NCBI RefSeq assembly: GCF_036884655.1
Contig: NC_088359.1
Coordinates: 21,317,001 to 21,381,000 of the forward strand
From: Musa acuminata AAA Group
Lineage: Eukaryota; Streptophyta; Magnoliopsida; Zingiberales; Musaceae
Length of the DNA stretch: 64,000 bases
Reading direction: 5' to 3'
Shown here: in pieces, positions 27,401 through 39,209 of the stretch
How positions within the stretch are numbered: position 1 is the stretch's first letter
Layout of the letters: every line of letters begins with the position of its first letter
Notes under the pieces: generated by a model
The model's database searches: none
Told to the model about the DNA's origin: nothing
Seen by the model: the letters and a program-made list of their open reading frames with translations, nothing else
Made by a program: the position numbers and the translations under genes

Positions 27401-30400
27401 TATGCAAAGCTCACAGAGGTGAGGGGAATTGCTAGCTCGAAGAATTTGGTACTCATGCATGAGCTTGTATGCGAACGATGGAATGTTCGTGGCCATCCCA
27501 AGGCGACCGAAACTCGGTGCCATGGAGCATTGAAATTTTCTCTTCGGTATGTGAAGAATACGTCCGTAGGAGGCTGAAGTGTGCAACGAGTTCAACATGT
27601 TGCTAGGCCTTGAGTGGTGCAACGGGGGTTGTATTGACGTGGAGTCGCAATCTAGCAAGTGCGTTTGCAGGAGGCAGAACAATGCACAGTTTGTTCAGCA
27701 GATCGAAGTAGTCCAAGGGGATAGTGGTCCCCGAAATGAAGAGAGATGTTGCTCCAACGGGACAGTTATCCAGGAGGGATAAGTCCCGGCTCTCCAAAGG
27801 GAGAATCATGTGGAACGAACCTCACAAGTTGAGGAGGAGTACCTCAACAAACAACAACTCCACGAAGCTCAATGGACTGAGCAAGCGGCGAGGAGTCGTC
27901 CCATGATCTCGCTCGAGAGAATGCATTGGTAGATGCATTGCGAGATCAAGTGGGGGAGCGACCCAAAGCAACACAAATGAAGGCACACTTGGAGTCAATA
28001 TGGAGATCGGACTCAAGAGAGGGCTGACCCGTGGAATGGTGGGTGCGAGGGCCACCATCAACTCAATGCAAAAACGAGCGAAGCAACTTGGGTGTAACTT
28101 GGCGAAGTACCCAAGTCGCATGAAGGGAGCCAACATAGAATATGGAACATGGAGCGGAGGCATAGTGCTTTCCTTGGACAGAGGTCAAGAACATGAACTC
28201 TTGCAGAGGCAAGAGCAGGATCATGTTGTTCCATGGTCGTTTATTCTGATGGAGCGGACTCATCTTGCATGGTGCCAAAGATGAAGGGAGCTTTTGGACA
28301 CATGCACCTTATCTCGGAGGAGCATTTGATGGAGGAACTAAGGCGACTCAATTTGCGGAGGCGAAGTTGGGTTCAGAAGGCCTTAGCACGGGGCAAGAGG
28401 ACTCAGAGGCGGGTACTCTTGAAGATGTTAGGATCGGAGCGGCACTAAGAGGGGGGGGTGAATTAGTGCAGCGGTAAAGTGTGATAAACTTTTGACGATT
28501 TAAACACTTTCGGAAACTTCGTACGATAAAAGTAATGTTTTCGTTTGAAACCGTTTCGATTGCGTTTTAACTTGAAGAAATAAGTAAGACGGAGATAAAG
28601 AAGTAGAGCATTAAAGTGCAACTGGTTTGCAGTAATGTAAATGACAATAAGTAAATGTAAACCAGAGATCACGCCGATTTTACAGTGGTTCGGTCAAATG
28701 ACCTACATCCACTTGCGAGGCCCCTCTTCGATGAGGCTCCCACCTTCCACTAGCAAATCTCTTGAAATGGAAGAGTAAATACCCCTCTTACAACTTTTAC
28801 AAGCGGTTCACTCTCTTACAGATTTTCAGCAAGAAAGAAGGAGGTGAACACTAGCAAATTGAAAACAAGAAAGGCAAAGACTCTTCTAAGACTTTTCTAT
28901 CAATCACTTGCTGCACAAAAAGTTGTATTCTCAGCTGAGACTTGAGGGGTATTTATAGGCCTTAAGAGGATTCAAATTTGGGCTCCAAAAATTTGAATTC
29001 TCTTATGTTCCCGATGCTGGCGGTGCCACCGCCCAGCCCAGGAGGTGTCACCGACCAGCTCTCGGGTGCTGGGCGGTGCCACCGCCTAGGCCAATTCAGC
29101 TCACTGGTTGGGCTCCAAACTTGGCCCAAACTAGTCCGAACTCGGGCCCAATTGGCCCCTACTTGGGTTATAGGATTAACACCTAATCCTAACCCTAATT
29201 AACGTGCTAACTACGAATTTAAAGACATTTTCTAAGCTATTACAAAGTCCGTAAGTCAAGACTTCTTCCGGCGAGCTTCCGGCGAACTTCCGATGGTCTT
29301 CCGATAAACTCTCGGAAACCATTTTGCGGACTCCCGACAAGCTCCTAGACTTCACGATTTGATCTTGGCAAGTTCCAATGAGCTTCTTCGGTAAGCTTCG
29401 ATCTTTCTCGGTGAGCTCCGCGAACTTCCAACGAACCTTCCGGCGAGCTTCCGAAAAACCCTTCGGCAAGCTCCCTACTCATTCTTGGCTAGTTCCGGCA
29501 GCATTCCCGACGAACCTTCGGACTTCTGTCGAACTCTCGAACTCCCAACGAATCCTTCGCGCTTGACTCCAGCACTTTGTTTCGCTTTATGTCTTCATCG
29601 TTATCGTAGTTAATCCTACACACACAAATCAAAACTCAACTCCGATCTAGACAATTATTACAACGCGAATTGACATTCTGTTGCCCGGCACGTTATTGGT
29701 TGGCGCTTCGTCCGATTCTTCGGTGCATCGTCCTCTCTTGCGACTTGTTGCCCAATCGGCGATTGACCTCCGCAACCCCGATATCCTTGGCGCAATTTCG
29801 CTCTCCTTGGCCCGATGCCCAACATCCGAAGCATTCAGCCATCCAATATCCTGACGTGATCTCTTCCGGCGCAACGTCAATTCCTCCTGCGTCAACTGTC
29901 TAAACCTGATCGAGTAGACCTGCATCGCTCAAAATGCAGTTTAAATCATAAACACATATCAAGTGGTTTCATCATCAAAATACGAGATTCAACAGAATAA
30001 TATGCCACAGTGTTGCCATTCAAGTTGCCATGAAAGAAACGGTGCGCAGCGGAGATTGTGCTGGTAGGGGCAGAGGCCCAAGATCCAAACAATGGTACAC
30101 TAATTACAGCGAAGTCGGTGGACTTCGGGAGCTACTAGGCGATGAACTGTCCTAGAGCGGTGCTTCATCTAGGTGTGACCCAAGAGTGGGTGGATGAAGG
30201 TCGATTGCCAAAGGAGCGAACAAAATCGAAGGTGGAAGAGACCCTGCGATGTATTGGTAGAGGCCACACATGGAGGGATCACAATTCGAGTTCATCCCAT
30301 AAGGATCAGAATGCAATGGAGATGTCACCAGGAGGCGACATGGTGCAGCAGATCGTGGTGGAACAGTTCGTGACAAATGCGATACACACGATCTAGTCCC

Positions 30401-33400
30401 GTGAGGGACTAAATCATATGGAGGTATGATCGGGAGCTACTGGAAGCTCCACTTCGGTGAACAACACGACGGCAAGAATGGCTATGGATTCAAGGAGTGA
30501 AGGTCATGGTACCGCAGAGGCGGGTCTTCCGTGCATACATCGAATTTTGCATCGGATGAAAACCTTGGTCATTAGCATATGGGGGTTGTGTTCCACCAAG
30601 GGAAAAGTTCGAATGCAAATACCAGTGAGTCCCATGGGAGGGACTTGATCATACAAAGGTATGATCGAAGCAGCTGGAGAGTTGGACTGCTCTAGAACTC
30701 ATATTCGCTTAAGGGAGCCCGGCAAGTCAGAGGACAAGGTCGAGTAAGCGAACGTTGCTAACCAAGGAAGCTAAGGAGAACAGAATCGGTGCAAACCCTA
30801 TAATGCGATGGCAGAGGCCATGCATGAGAGTTGTGCGATGGCAGAGGTCATGCATGAGAGTTGCAGTCTGTCTTTCCATCGACCAAAGGGAGCTGCTTGG
30901 AGAACACAGAGGTGTTGAAGTAGGGGATCGAAAGGGGGCGAGGAAGCGACGATGAGTCCAGAGGGACTTAGCTACCCAAAATCAAGCATCAGTTAGAATG
31001 GAGGTGGACTCGGAGGAGTGCCACAGAGACATATCTACTGATTGTGACAAAAAGGGATGCAGATGCGAGGCGACGGATAGTAGGGCCATGGGCATGATAG
31101 CGTCATGGTACCGTAGAGGCGGGACTTCCGTGAAAGTCATTGATCCCTTACTCTCATGGAGGGAGAGCGCTTGGTCGTGAAAGGGGCCGAGGAGGTGGAG
31201 CATGCAGAGGCAAACTCTAGGTACCGAGACAAGGCTGAAGGGCAGAGGCCAAGAAACTTCGTAAAACCGATGTCAACGAGCTTCTCATCAAGATAACCGA
31301 AAATGAAGGACTTCGGGTCAGGCAAGAGTGCATGACCAAGGAACGAAGCAGGCAGTACGCGGTGCTGTACCTTTGCTACTCAGTGGAGTAGGCGGCAGGG
31401 TTGATGGAGAAGACGGTACAATCCCAGAGGCGACCAAACCTATGAGAGAATTACTCCAATTTGGGGTGAAAACTTCCTGCATTCCAGAAGTTCGATGGCA
31501 TTGAGAAGGTGAATCACAGTAACTTACTCGACGCAAGGAGTGCAAATACTTCAAGTGCTTCAGAAGTGTGAGCAAAGAGCAGGCGAAGGCCAGTAACCAG
31601 CTCGATGCATGGAGTACAAACTCGAGGAGGCGGGCGAAGTCAAGTAACCTTTGTCTTCTCAACTCTTAAGAGAATGGGCGAAACTGAGTACCCCAATTCT
31701 CTTATCTATCCAGCAAAGGAGCTCTGTATATGTTCAAAGACCCTTCAAAGATAATGGAAGACAATAGTTGTTAAATCCTCACCAACGGTGATCAGTGTTA
31801 CTGAGAGTAGATTGTCCGCTTTATTTCCCAACGAAATGCCAATCGAAAGCGGAAGTGATGCGAACCTACTTGGATATGACAACTAAGTTAAAGAAGAGTC
31901 AATGAGCAAATTTTGTGGAGGAAGGACCCAAAACTTCATAAGTTTGTGAGACGATGCTCGTTAAAGCTCCAACAAGCATCCACCTAATTCAAGCAGCATG
32001 AGGCATTTGAGAGACTAGCGCAGTAAGGATGGTCTTTTCCTTCATTTGGAGGATTCGCAGGAACCAACAGAGATCAACACAACTCAGCCAACCCCACACT
32101 AGAGTCAAAGTCATTGGCGAGTTGAAGCAGCATAGCGGATTAAAGGTTCGACTACTCAAAAACAACAGCGGAGAGCAGCTGGGAGCCAAGAGGCGCATTA
32201 CAACTGGAGCAGAAGATTGAAGACTCGGCAAAGGCGAGGAGTTGCAGTGTTGACAAAGGCTTCGACGAGGACGTCGAAGGAATAAGTGGGGGAGAATGTC
32301 ACGGACAAACTTCTAAACCGGATGTTTGATGTAATGCTTATATATGTCCGTGTCTTTTGGTATGTTCATGCTTTGTACAGCATGTAGAGGGACGACCGAA
32401 GGCTTAATAGTCCCATTTTAGTTAGGTTGGTAGCCGTTTTAGGCTTGTAAATAAAGGTTGTGTCATGAGGACACGTGTAAGAGATTTTCGGTCTGTAATG
32501 GACCATTTTACCCTTTGTTGTGCAACTGTTCAGAGCTTGTAAAGCCTGTTTGTAATTTGCATTGTCTATGAAGTGTTTTCGGAGATGTTTGCTTGTGGAT
32601 CCCGAGTGAGGCGTTTTCTCTATCTTGTTCTCTCTTTTGTGGGTCCTAAGGGACCATGGGAGGCTTCGGGGAGGCTGACCTTTGCGGACGGACACGCAAG
32701 GGTGCCGCACGACTTAGGCAAAACCAGCTAAGTCCGTGACAATGAGGCTAACTAAAGTAGCCACAAGGGGAGTCAGCCCTAGTCCTAAAGGGAACAGGAC
32801 TTCCCATCAGCTGGCTCTAACCAAAAGTCCTAAAACCATCGGGACTTTCTACGCCTCATAAGCCTTTAAAAGAAAGGGGTCGCAGCCCCTTGAAAGCATC
32901 CCAAAACCAGTCAGCCCTAAGAGTTCCTTCCAGTCAAGAGTTAGAGTTAGAGAAGAGGAAGAGAAGGAGAGTTTGAGAAAAGAGCATCAGCCTTCTCCCT
33001 TCCGACTTCGACAGCCCTTCTTCTTCTTGTTCCCCAACCCATTGTAGCAGCGTTGTAGCAGAGAAACCATCAGACTTCAGCCGGCCTTGCAGCTCTTGAG
33101 GAGATCAAGTTGACAGCAACAAACAAACAAACAAGGCACAGCCTCCTTCCCTTGCAGCAGAAAGTTCTTGGCAGAAAGGAGTTGGAGAGTACTACAATCA
33201 GCCGGTCCTAGTTGCTGCTTTATCCCTTCCACAAACAACACTGATGTCTTCAATGTCTGCCTCATCCAAATCGCAGCCTCTTTGAAGCTGCAGAATTCGG
33301 CAGCAAGCAAATCTCAATAGCTCCTTCCAACCTGCGGCAGCAAACTTCAACCACAGAAAGAGATCTTCTTCAAAAATCAGCAGCTTCGTCTTCATCTTTG

Positions 33401-34578
33401 ACTTCAAAAGACACAGCAGCAATAACAGTCCTTCTGCAGCCCCTAACCGAGGTGCGGATGGTTGAGAGGAACGGAGGGAAGAAAGAGAGAAACCAGCAGC
33501 AACCTGCGTTCTGCCGAGAGCGTTTTTTCAGTGCTTGCGCACGAGAAACTCTAAGCCTGTGTCGCTCAAGAACTCTTGATTCCTATTTTAGGTACTTCTG
33601 ATTCTCTGCAAGAGTAGATTAAGATTGCTCTTTCAAAGTTGTATTTATTTATTTCAGTAAAGGCGCAACTCCTCCATCGAAACTTTCCATCCGAGACGTG
33701 ATGGCTCGATGGATCGTCAAACCTAAACCCCATACAGACCAATTATATCAAAACTAATCCCAAGAACTTGCAAATTTGCCTTATTATTGAGTCTCTAGGT
33801 GACAACAAATTAAATTCAGATCGAAGCTTTTCATCTCAAGGATCATTAAGCTGATCCAAGCAGAGGACCCATCAACTTCACACAAGAACATATCATCAAT
33901 AGAGTGAGTGGGAGGAAGGCCGGTACCTGCCACCCGAGGAACCTGCAATTGTAGAATGCGCATCGGTCGGCAGTTACCCGGACCGCTACAGCCTGCCCCG
34001 AACCCTACACGTTCATCCACAAGAACAAGATATGTGTCGGTGCGTTTCTACAGCTAGAAAAGATAGCACGGTAGCAGTAGAAAAAGGGGAAGCAAAGGAC
34101 GGGCTCAAGGGCACGAATCAGCTAGACCTGGGGGGCTTTGTTCTCGAAGGTGATGTTCTCCGCGATGAAGTCCTCTCCTTCGACGATGGTGCTCCCGCAC
34201 CCGAAAGTCCCCGTCCCAATCACTCGAGACGGCTACAAAGAATGGCGGAAAAAAGGGGGAAAAGGAAGCACGTTTTATGAGTCCATGATGATCAACAAGT
34301 GCGTGCGCGAGGTGGGGAGAAGAGCGTGAGACCTGGTGGTGGTTGATGCGGGTGGCGGTGTTGTCCCAGGAGAGGATGGTGGACTCGGGGCGGGAGGCGG
34401 CGAGGGTGATGAAGTTCTTTGTCTTGGGCACGTAGACGGGCTCCCGGTACAGGCCCGGCGCCACCTGTATAACTGTCCGCACCCGGTTCGAGAGCGGCAC
34501 CGCGTCGATCGCCTCCTGCACCGTCCGGAATTCGCCGCTGCCGTCCGTCGCAACCCTCAGCACCCGATTGGAAGGCAT
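21478..34578 (-). CDS. PME31: Pectinesterase of the PME31 type, 6 exons, 317 residues
   Basis: Exons on the minus strand: 34333-34578, 34128-34232, 33927-34004, 22734-22921, 22012-22185 and 21478-21640. All introns are GT-AG and 954 bases close exactly in frame at 317 residues, the length I recall for Arabidopsis PME31. The enzyme removes methyl esters from pectin homogalacturonan. The protein starts directly at the catalytic beta-helix (MPSNRVLRVATDGSGEFRTV), with no inhibitor-like pro-region and no hydrophobic signal peptide that I can see. Catalytic motifs: GWQDTLY (general acid/base Asp), EGSVDFIFGNS (nucleophile Asp) and AYLGRPWG (substrate Arg). The 5' UTR directly before the ATG is a GA repeat. 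Intron 3 (22922-33926) is 11 kb and holds a Mutator-like element, repeats and a nested LTR element. The coding frame is undisturbed, so the gene is probably functional. Confidence 0.95.
23358..24204. mobile_element. Non-autonomous Mutator-like element with perfect 9-bp target duplication
   Basis: Terminal inverted repeats of roughly 48 bases begin gggctaatta and continue to the attacccctt-gtagttagac stretch; the mirrored copy ends at 24204. The 9 bases caaattaga flank it exactly at 23349-23357 and 24205-24213, the duplication size made by Mutator-type transposases. The inside is GC-rich and made of internal repeats: a tgtggatgaggagg unit at 23595 and 23741 (period about 146), repeated gctctgcatctgcatcaacg units, and an inverted version near the right end. 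No transposase is present. It lies in intron 3 of the pectinesterase gene. Confidence 0.88.
25221..25520. repeat. Nearly identical 138-bp direct repeat pair
   Basis: Bases 25221-25358 recur at 25383-25520 with a single difference seen by eye (aaatg versus aaacg), separated by 24 bases. The spacer and first bases of copy 2 (25359-25390) are mirrored as an inverted copy at 25627-25658 with one mismatch over 32 bases. It is in intron 3 of the pectinesterase gene and has no coding content. Confidence 0.9.
26187..26573. mobile_element. Possible LTR remnant left of the inserted LTR element
   Basis: Sequence starting tgttgaatcttgtgatgtca looks like an LTR 5' end, and after the insertion (from 32742) the sequence continues with a TATA-like tttaaaag and a purine-rich leader. 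It may be one older LTR element split by the younger insertion. Neither the far end nor a target duplication was found. Confidence 0.3.
26574..27018 (+). repeat. Left (5') LTR of the non-coding LTR element
   Basis: Terminal TGTCACGGAC and GTCCGTGACA. It is followed by two bases and then the primer-binding site, which fixes it as the 5' LTR. Confidence 0.9.
28426..29995 (-). mobile_element. Probable solo LTR nested in the non-coding element
   Basis: Read on the minus strand it starts TGTTGAATCTCGTATTTTGA and ends CTCCGATCCTAACA, with a canonical CTATAAATA box (near 28950) and a C-rich tract just before the end. Flanks are gaaga on the left and gaata on the right, a five-base duplication with one change. 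No internal retroelement sequence accompanies it, so it looks like the product of LTR-LTR recombination. The family (Copia or Gypsy) cannot be set from the LTR alone. Confidence 0.6.
32297..32741 (+). repeat. Right (3') LTR of the non-coding LTR element
   Basis: Same length and termini as the left LTR. It is preceded by a GGGGGAGAA polypurine tract. Confidence 0.9.
32742..33926. other. Remaining part of pectinesterase intron 3
   Basis: It is AG-rich, with a TATA-like element (cctttaaaag) and a purine-rich stretch resembling an LTR leader. It probably continues the remnant left of 26574. No protein domain recognised; it ends at the donor of exon 3. Confidence 0.35.
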
Positions 34579-35058
34579 CTCCTCTCTCTCTCTCTCTCTC
34601 TCTCTCCTCTCTGTTACCTGTTGTTGTAACCTTCGTTTCGGTTCCTTCTCCTACGGCGGGAAGGGCGTTTGCGACAGCGAGGTCGGTCGACTCCACGGAA
34701 TCGTTCGTCTTCACGCGTGGATAGATATCATCACATCTGCTTGGACATCACGCTACTTCTGACTGCTGGGTCTCCGAGCGGAACCGGTCCGGACCGACCG
34801 GCCAATTGAATTCCAAATGTGCGACACACTGACGTGATCAATTGAGGCCCGCACCGGGCAATTGCGATCCAACACAGTTCGAGAAGGTTACCGAGTCGAG
34901 CATGGAGACGAGACACCCGCCATTAGCATGAGCAGCTTAACGATGTTTGGGAACTTGTGCAAATCCAATTGATTCTTTTGGTACAATAATACCATGCATT
35001 GATCCTCCGATGCATTGCGTCCCATTTTCGTATGAAGATTTACAGAGAAACGAATGGC
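34579..35058. promoter_or_regulatory. Pectinesterase 5' UTR/promoter region and NCS1 3' region
   Basis: Two minus-strand genes are only 480 bases apart. Immediately upstream of the pectinesterase ATG there is a GA repeat (TC on the plus strand, 34582-34608). Farther upstream the sequence is GC-rich for about 300 bases. No clear TATA box was identified. Confidence 0.5.
34582..34608. repeat. (TC)n/(GA)n microsatellite in the pectinesterase leader
   Basis: About 13 TC units end a few bases before the start codon (GA on the coding strand). GA tracts in plant leaders are common and can bind GAGA-binding (BBR/BPC) factors; that role here is inference. Confidence 0.85.
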
Positions 35059-36663
35059 CTACAATTTGATCGTCCAATGCCGAAACAGGGGCTCCTCCAA
35101 TGCCGGAGGAGAAGAAGAAGACAGCGTCACCTGGCAGTCATCACGACCACCTCTCCTGCTGCAGAAAGCAGAGATAACCAAGTAGATGCCCACCGACGAG
35201 AAGAAGCCAAAGAACCAGCTAACGTTGTAGATGAAGACGAGCGCTCCCGGTACAGACTTCACCACCCTCACCCTGTGAAGGAAGCCAGGGACTACCGGCG
35301 CGAGGCTGGCCATGACCGTCGCCATGGCCACCACGTTGTATCCCCCGGTGTAGTAGTACCTCCCCGCCGCGCTGCTCCAGTAGAGCTCCTCCACGTCGAG
35401 CTCCATCCGCCGCACGACATAGTAGTCCGCGAGCAGGACGCCGGCTATCGGGCCCATGACCGCCGAGTAGCTGACGAGCCACGTGTATACGAAGCTGTCC
35501 GTGGACCTAAAGATCCGCCATGGCTGGAAGAGGATCGCCGTCAGGGCCGTGAGCAGCGCGCCGCCCCTGAAGCTGAAGGTGGCCGGACGGAAGCTCACCA
35601 GCGCGTTGGCCGGAGCCACCACGTTGGCGGGGATGTTGGTGGTGACCACGGCGAGGGTTATCCCCGGGACGGCGAGCAGCTTGGCCAGCGTGCCGTCGAT
35701 CATGGAGAGGAGCTCGATGGGGTTGGAGACCACCCGACCGAAGATGACCATCGTGGAGGAGGTGACGGCGAGGCCGACGAAGGCGAAGGCTCCCATGTAG
35801 AGGGGGAGGCCCAGCTGCCCTGCCACCTGGTCCGCCTGGCTCCTGGCGTAGCGAGAGAAGTCCGGGATGCTCAGTGCCACTGCCGCCCAGCTGCCGACGT
35901 TGGCGGTGAGCGACGGGAAGAAGAGTGCCCAGAATTCGGGTGGCGACAGCCGGGGCGGCAGAGAGAGCATGGGGCCGAACCCACCGGCGCTGCGGTAAGC
36001 CCAGCCCAAGAGCAAAGCGGCGAGCAGTGCAAGAATGGGAGCTGAGATCTTCTGTAGCGCTCTGATGCCATGCATGCCCTTCCACAGCAGCACGAGCTGG
36101 GCCGCCCAGAAGAGGAGGAAGGCTGCGAGCTCCAGCGGCGAGGTGGCGAGCCACGGGAGCGGCGTCGCGTAGGGGGAGAGGCGGAGGGAAGCCGGGAGGA
36201 GGAGGAAGACGGCCTGGCCGCCGATCCAGGTCTCGATGCCGAACCAGCCGCAGGCGACGAGTGCGCGGAGGAGGACGACGACATGGGCGCCGCGGACGCC
36301 GAAGGTGGCGCGGGCGAGGACCGGGAATGGGACGCCGTAGCGGGTGCCGGGCTGCGCGGCGGCGAGGAGTGGCCCGAGGAGGATGACCTTGGCGGCGACG
36401 ACGACGGCCACGCCCTGCCACCAGGACATGCCGGCCTCGACGAGGCTACCGGCCAAGTAGTAGGACGGGACGCCCACCACGAGGCCGATCCACAGGCTGG
36501 CCATGTCCCACGCGGTGGCGGTGCGCTGGGCGGGGGTGGTCGGGTGGAAGTCAACGTTGCCGCCGGGAGCGGCGCCTCCACCATCATCGTTCCCGCTGGG
36601 CAAACACATGGTGACCAAACTTTCGTTAGCTGCAGCGCGATGCCTGCGGTTGTTGAAGGACAT
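35059..36663 (-). CDS. NCS1-family nucleobase transporter, PLUTO-like, intronless, 534 residues
   Basis: One uninterrupted reading frame encodes a polytopic membrane protein with about 12 hydrophobic segments. NCS1 signatures include [20 protein letters not shown] in the first segment, [27 protein letters not shown], and later [20 protein letters not shown] and [17 protein letters not shown]. Plant NCS1 proteins import uracil and purine bases; the Arabidopsis member PLUTO sits in the plastid inner envelope. The first 45 residues are hydrophilic with several Arg, Ser and Asn, consistent with a plastid transit peptide, and the Pro-Thr-Thr-Pro stretch leads into segment 1. Length is close to the roughly 500 residues of its relatives. 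The coding region is very GC-rich, typical for intronless monocot genes, and produces long shadow frames on both strands. The ATG at 36661-36663 is the first in frame. Confidence 0.93.
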   Translation of the reverse strand: MSFNNRRHRAAANESLVTMCLPSGNDDGGGAAPGGNVDFHPTTPAQRTATAWDMASLWIGLVVGVPSYYLAGSLVEAGMSWWQGVAVVVAAKVILLGPLLAAAQPGTRYGVPFPVLARATFGVRGAHVVVLLRALVACGWFGIETWIGGQAVFLLLPASLRLSPYATPLPWLATSPLELAAFLLFWAAQLVLLWKGMHGIRALQKISAPILALLAALLLGWAYRSAGGFGPMLSLPPRLSPPEFWALFFPSLTANVGSWAAVALSIPDFSRYARSQADQVAGQLGLPLYMGAFAFVGLAVTSSTMVIFGRVVSNPIELLSMIDGTLAKLLAVPGITLAVVTTNIPANVVAPANALVSFRPATFSFRGGALLTALTAILFQPWRIFRSTDSFVYTWLVSYSAVMGPIAGVLLADYYVVRRMELDVEELYWSSAAGRYYYTGGYNVVAMATVMASLAPVVPGFLHRVRVVKSVPGALVFIYNVSWFFGFFSSVGIYLVISAFCSRRGGRDDCQVTLSSSSPPALEEPLFRHWTIKL

Positions 36664-37437
36664 TAATATAAAATGGATGGATGCGATGCCCGCGGAAGTT
36701 AAAAGGACATTAATATAATAAGGTAAAGGACAGTCGGGACACCGAAGGGTGTTGACAACGACGGAGAAGGATTATTGCAGAAGGTAGAAAGAGGCAGGAA
36801 ATAGGATAAGAGAAATGATGTCCGAAAATAATTTCAGAAGAGCCCAATGTTGTTGTTTGTACAACAAAAATAAATAAATAAAAGGCAAATAATGCAACAA
36901 TAATTTCCCTTTGCAAGCATCACTTAGAATCCCAAGTAAATTGAGACAAAACTCCAACCTATAAAAAATAATTAGTACACAAAGGCCTCTCTCTACCTCT
37001 ACATATTAGATAGTACACATAATACGAAGGCTATTATAGTTATCCACACGACATGTGCCTGCACTCGAACACTTGAAAAAAAAGTACTGCAACATGTACC
37101 GACATGCTATGCTATGCTATTCTATTCTATTCTATGATTGTACGTCAATACATACTGATTCGACCCGAGATCAGCATGAGTTCGATATCTGCAACATCAC
37201 ACCATACCTATAAGTAGAAAAAAAGAAAGAAAACTTACTCTCTGAGTTAAATCCTATCGTTGTGTTAGAACTGTCTAAGAAATTACAATCTTGAGCATCA
37301 TGTAAAAATGGTAAGGCGAAAGCAATAGATAGATAGCTACTGCTCATCACTCTAACCATCTCATCTCATGGAGCATTCAGAAGCATAATGCACAACGGCT
37401 TGTGCTCGATCAGGTTCACAAGAGAGCTCAACGCTAA
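36664..37437. other. Intergenic region between NCS1 and the cystathionine gamma-synthase pseudogene
   Basis: AT-rich, with a short tctattctat tandem run near 37113-37132. It should hold the NCS1 promoter and the pseudogene 3' end. No coding sequence recognised. Confidence 0.5.
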
Positions 37438-38860
37438 TTAGATCTTGTCCAAGGCCTGAATGATATCAGCTTTGAGATCCTCGAAACCCTCAATCCCAAC
37501 ACTGAACCTGACCAGGTTGTCCTTTGATTCCATATTTGGCTGCTCTTTCCGAACCGCTGAGGTCCCTGTGTAGAAAAGATGACTGAGAAAACTAGCACTG
37601 GTTCTTTCGTGTGTCATCAAATATTTCGTGCCTAGTTTATATTATTCTAGCATGTGGATAGGATTCTAAGTGTTGCCAAATCCTTCGTCAATAATCTACC
37701 GTAAAATAGCGTAGACACGAGGTATTACCAATAAGACATGATGGCAGGTTGGTCTACTATGCTCTCGCAGCCTCCAAAGGAAGGGGCAAGGTACGGTATA
37801 TTTAAAGAATCAACAAAATTCTTTCTAGTGTTCAAGTCTCCGGCCACCTGCATCATCAACATGTAGAGATACAAACAAACAAATCGAAAAATGCTGATGA
37901 TGATGATGATGGAGTGAAGGAACTTGCCTCAAAACTGACAGACACCCCCGAAACCAGTCATTTGGCGCTTGGCAATGTGATGCTCCGGGTGACTTGGAAG
38001 GCCAGGATAATAGACATGAATTATCTGGCAAAGCTGTGTGTTAGGTTTCTCACCAACAAGATTGATAAAGCAGTATAAACCAATTGGAGGTTCTTTCCTG
38101 TGCACCATTTTTCTTTTTTGAGTCAATGGGCAGAACACAAAAATTTGTGTATAAGATCCAAGATAAATTTTCAAGGCATTCCTAGAAAAAACCAAATATC
38201 TAACTTCCAAAAGAAATGCAGGACAAATAGACAGGCAGACTCCTGCACAACATTTAAACATGAACCTAAATGTTTCCATGTGAGGAAAGAAGCTTATCAC
38301 CAGTAGGTGTTCTAAGGTGATGAAAAGCAGTGGACAAGGCATCTTGTTGCCCATGGTCATATTCTAAAATATACAAAATATTAGTTATGATCAGGTATTA
38401 GGGAAGAGTAGAAGGAGCGATTGATGGGGATATAAATAGGAATAACCTTTGTATACGAATAAATACTAGAATATCATAATACGCAGCGGAATTAAATGGA
38501 ACCACAATCAAATAGAACACCAAGATATACGTGGAAAACCCCTTCAATGTGAAGGGTAAAAACCATGGGGCAAACTAGAGATAATCCATTATGAGAATAA
38601 TGAATATACAAATCTCAATCTCTTGCCCTAAACCCTAGCAACAATCACAAGAGAATAACTGGGATACAAGGATCACGTCACTGCCAACAATATCTAAAAC
38701 CTCCCCAAGTAATCACAGCAAGAGTCTACCGTAGATTTGATCTAACCTGAAATGAGAATACTGCTAGATGATTGAGAACAGCCTCTCTGCGTTGTCCTTG
38801 TCTTCTTCCCTTTCTTTCTCTTCCTTTTTTTGCCTTGTTTTCCTCCTTTTCTTTGGAATC

Positions 38861-39193
38861 TATTAGGAACCTTTTTATGAGCTTTTGAATAATGTTTATT
38901 GAGTCTGTTTAGTCCAGTTGTTTATTGAATTGGTTTGGTTCACTTAGAGTCAAGTAAAGGTTTATTTAATATTTATTTATTATTAGAGTTCAAGTCATGA
39001 TGGACTCTGGGTGGAACTCTATAAATAGAGATGTAACTGCTTCTTTTCAGTAATCTATGAAAAATACTATTTTTGTCTTGTGACAAACTCTAGGAGGTCG
39101 ATCCCCTCGAAGCGATCAAGGAGGTCGATCCCCTCGAAGTGATCATCCCCTTTCTCTTCTTCTTTTTTACGATAAGACTTTAGGGTCTTATCA
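38861..39193 (+). repeat. 5' LTR of the nested Gypsy-like element
   Basis: It contains a plant TATA box (ctataaatagagatg) and ends gggtcttatca directly before the primer-binding site. Confidence 0.9.
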
Positions 39194-39209
39194 TTTGGTA
39201 TCAGAGCGA

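Larger units (their letters stand above)
26574..32741 (+). mobile_element. Large non-coding LTR retrotransposon (LARD-like) in pectinesterase intron 3
   Basis: Two 445-base LTRs (26574-27018 and 32297-32741) differ at roughly 14 positions by eye, about 97% identity. Both begin TGTCACGGAC and end GTCCGTGACA, so each LTR carries 10-bp inverted ends. A primer-binding site (tggcatcagagc) follows the left LTR at 27021, and a polypurine tract (agtgggggagaa) precedes the right LTR. The 4 bases atga flank the element on both sides, a short or mutated target duplication. The 5.3-kb interior shows no gag, protease, integrase or reverse transcriptase, only short chance frames, so it must rely on enzymes of another element. 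A solo LTR of a different family is nested inside at 28426-29995. Confidence 0.85.

Noticed and set aside
26643..32710. 114-codon frames with similar sequence at 26643-26987 and 32366-32710 as a duplicated gene
   Set aside because: They are the two LTRs of one retrotransposon read in the same frame.
34999..36045. 348-codon plus-strand reading frame over the NCS1 gene
   Set aside because: Arg/Glu/His-rich antisense shadow of the GC-rich transporter gene; no domain. The same holds for the other long frames at 35507-36666.
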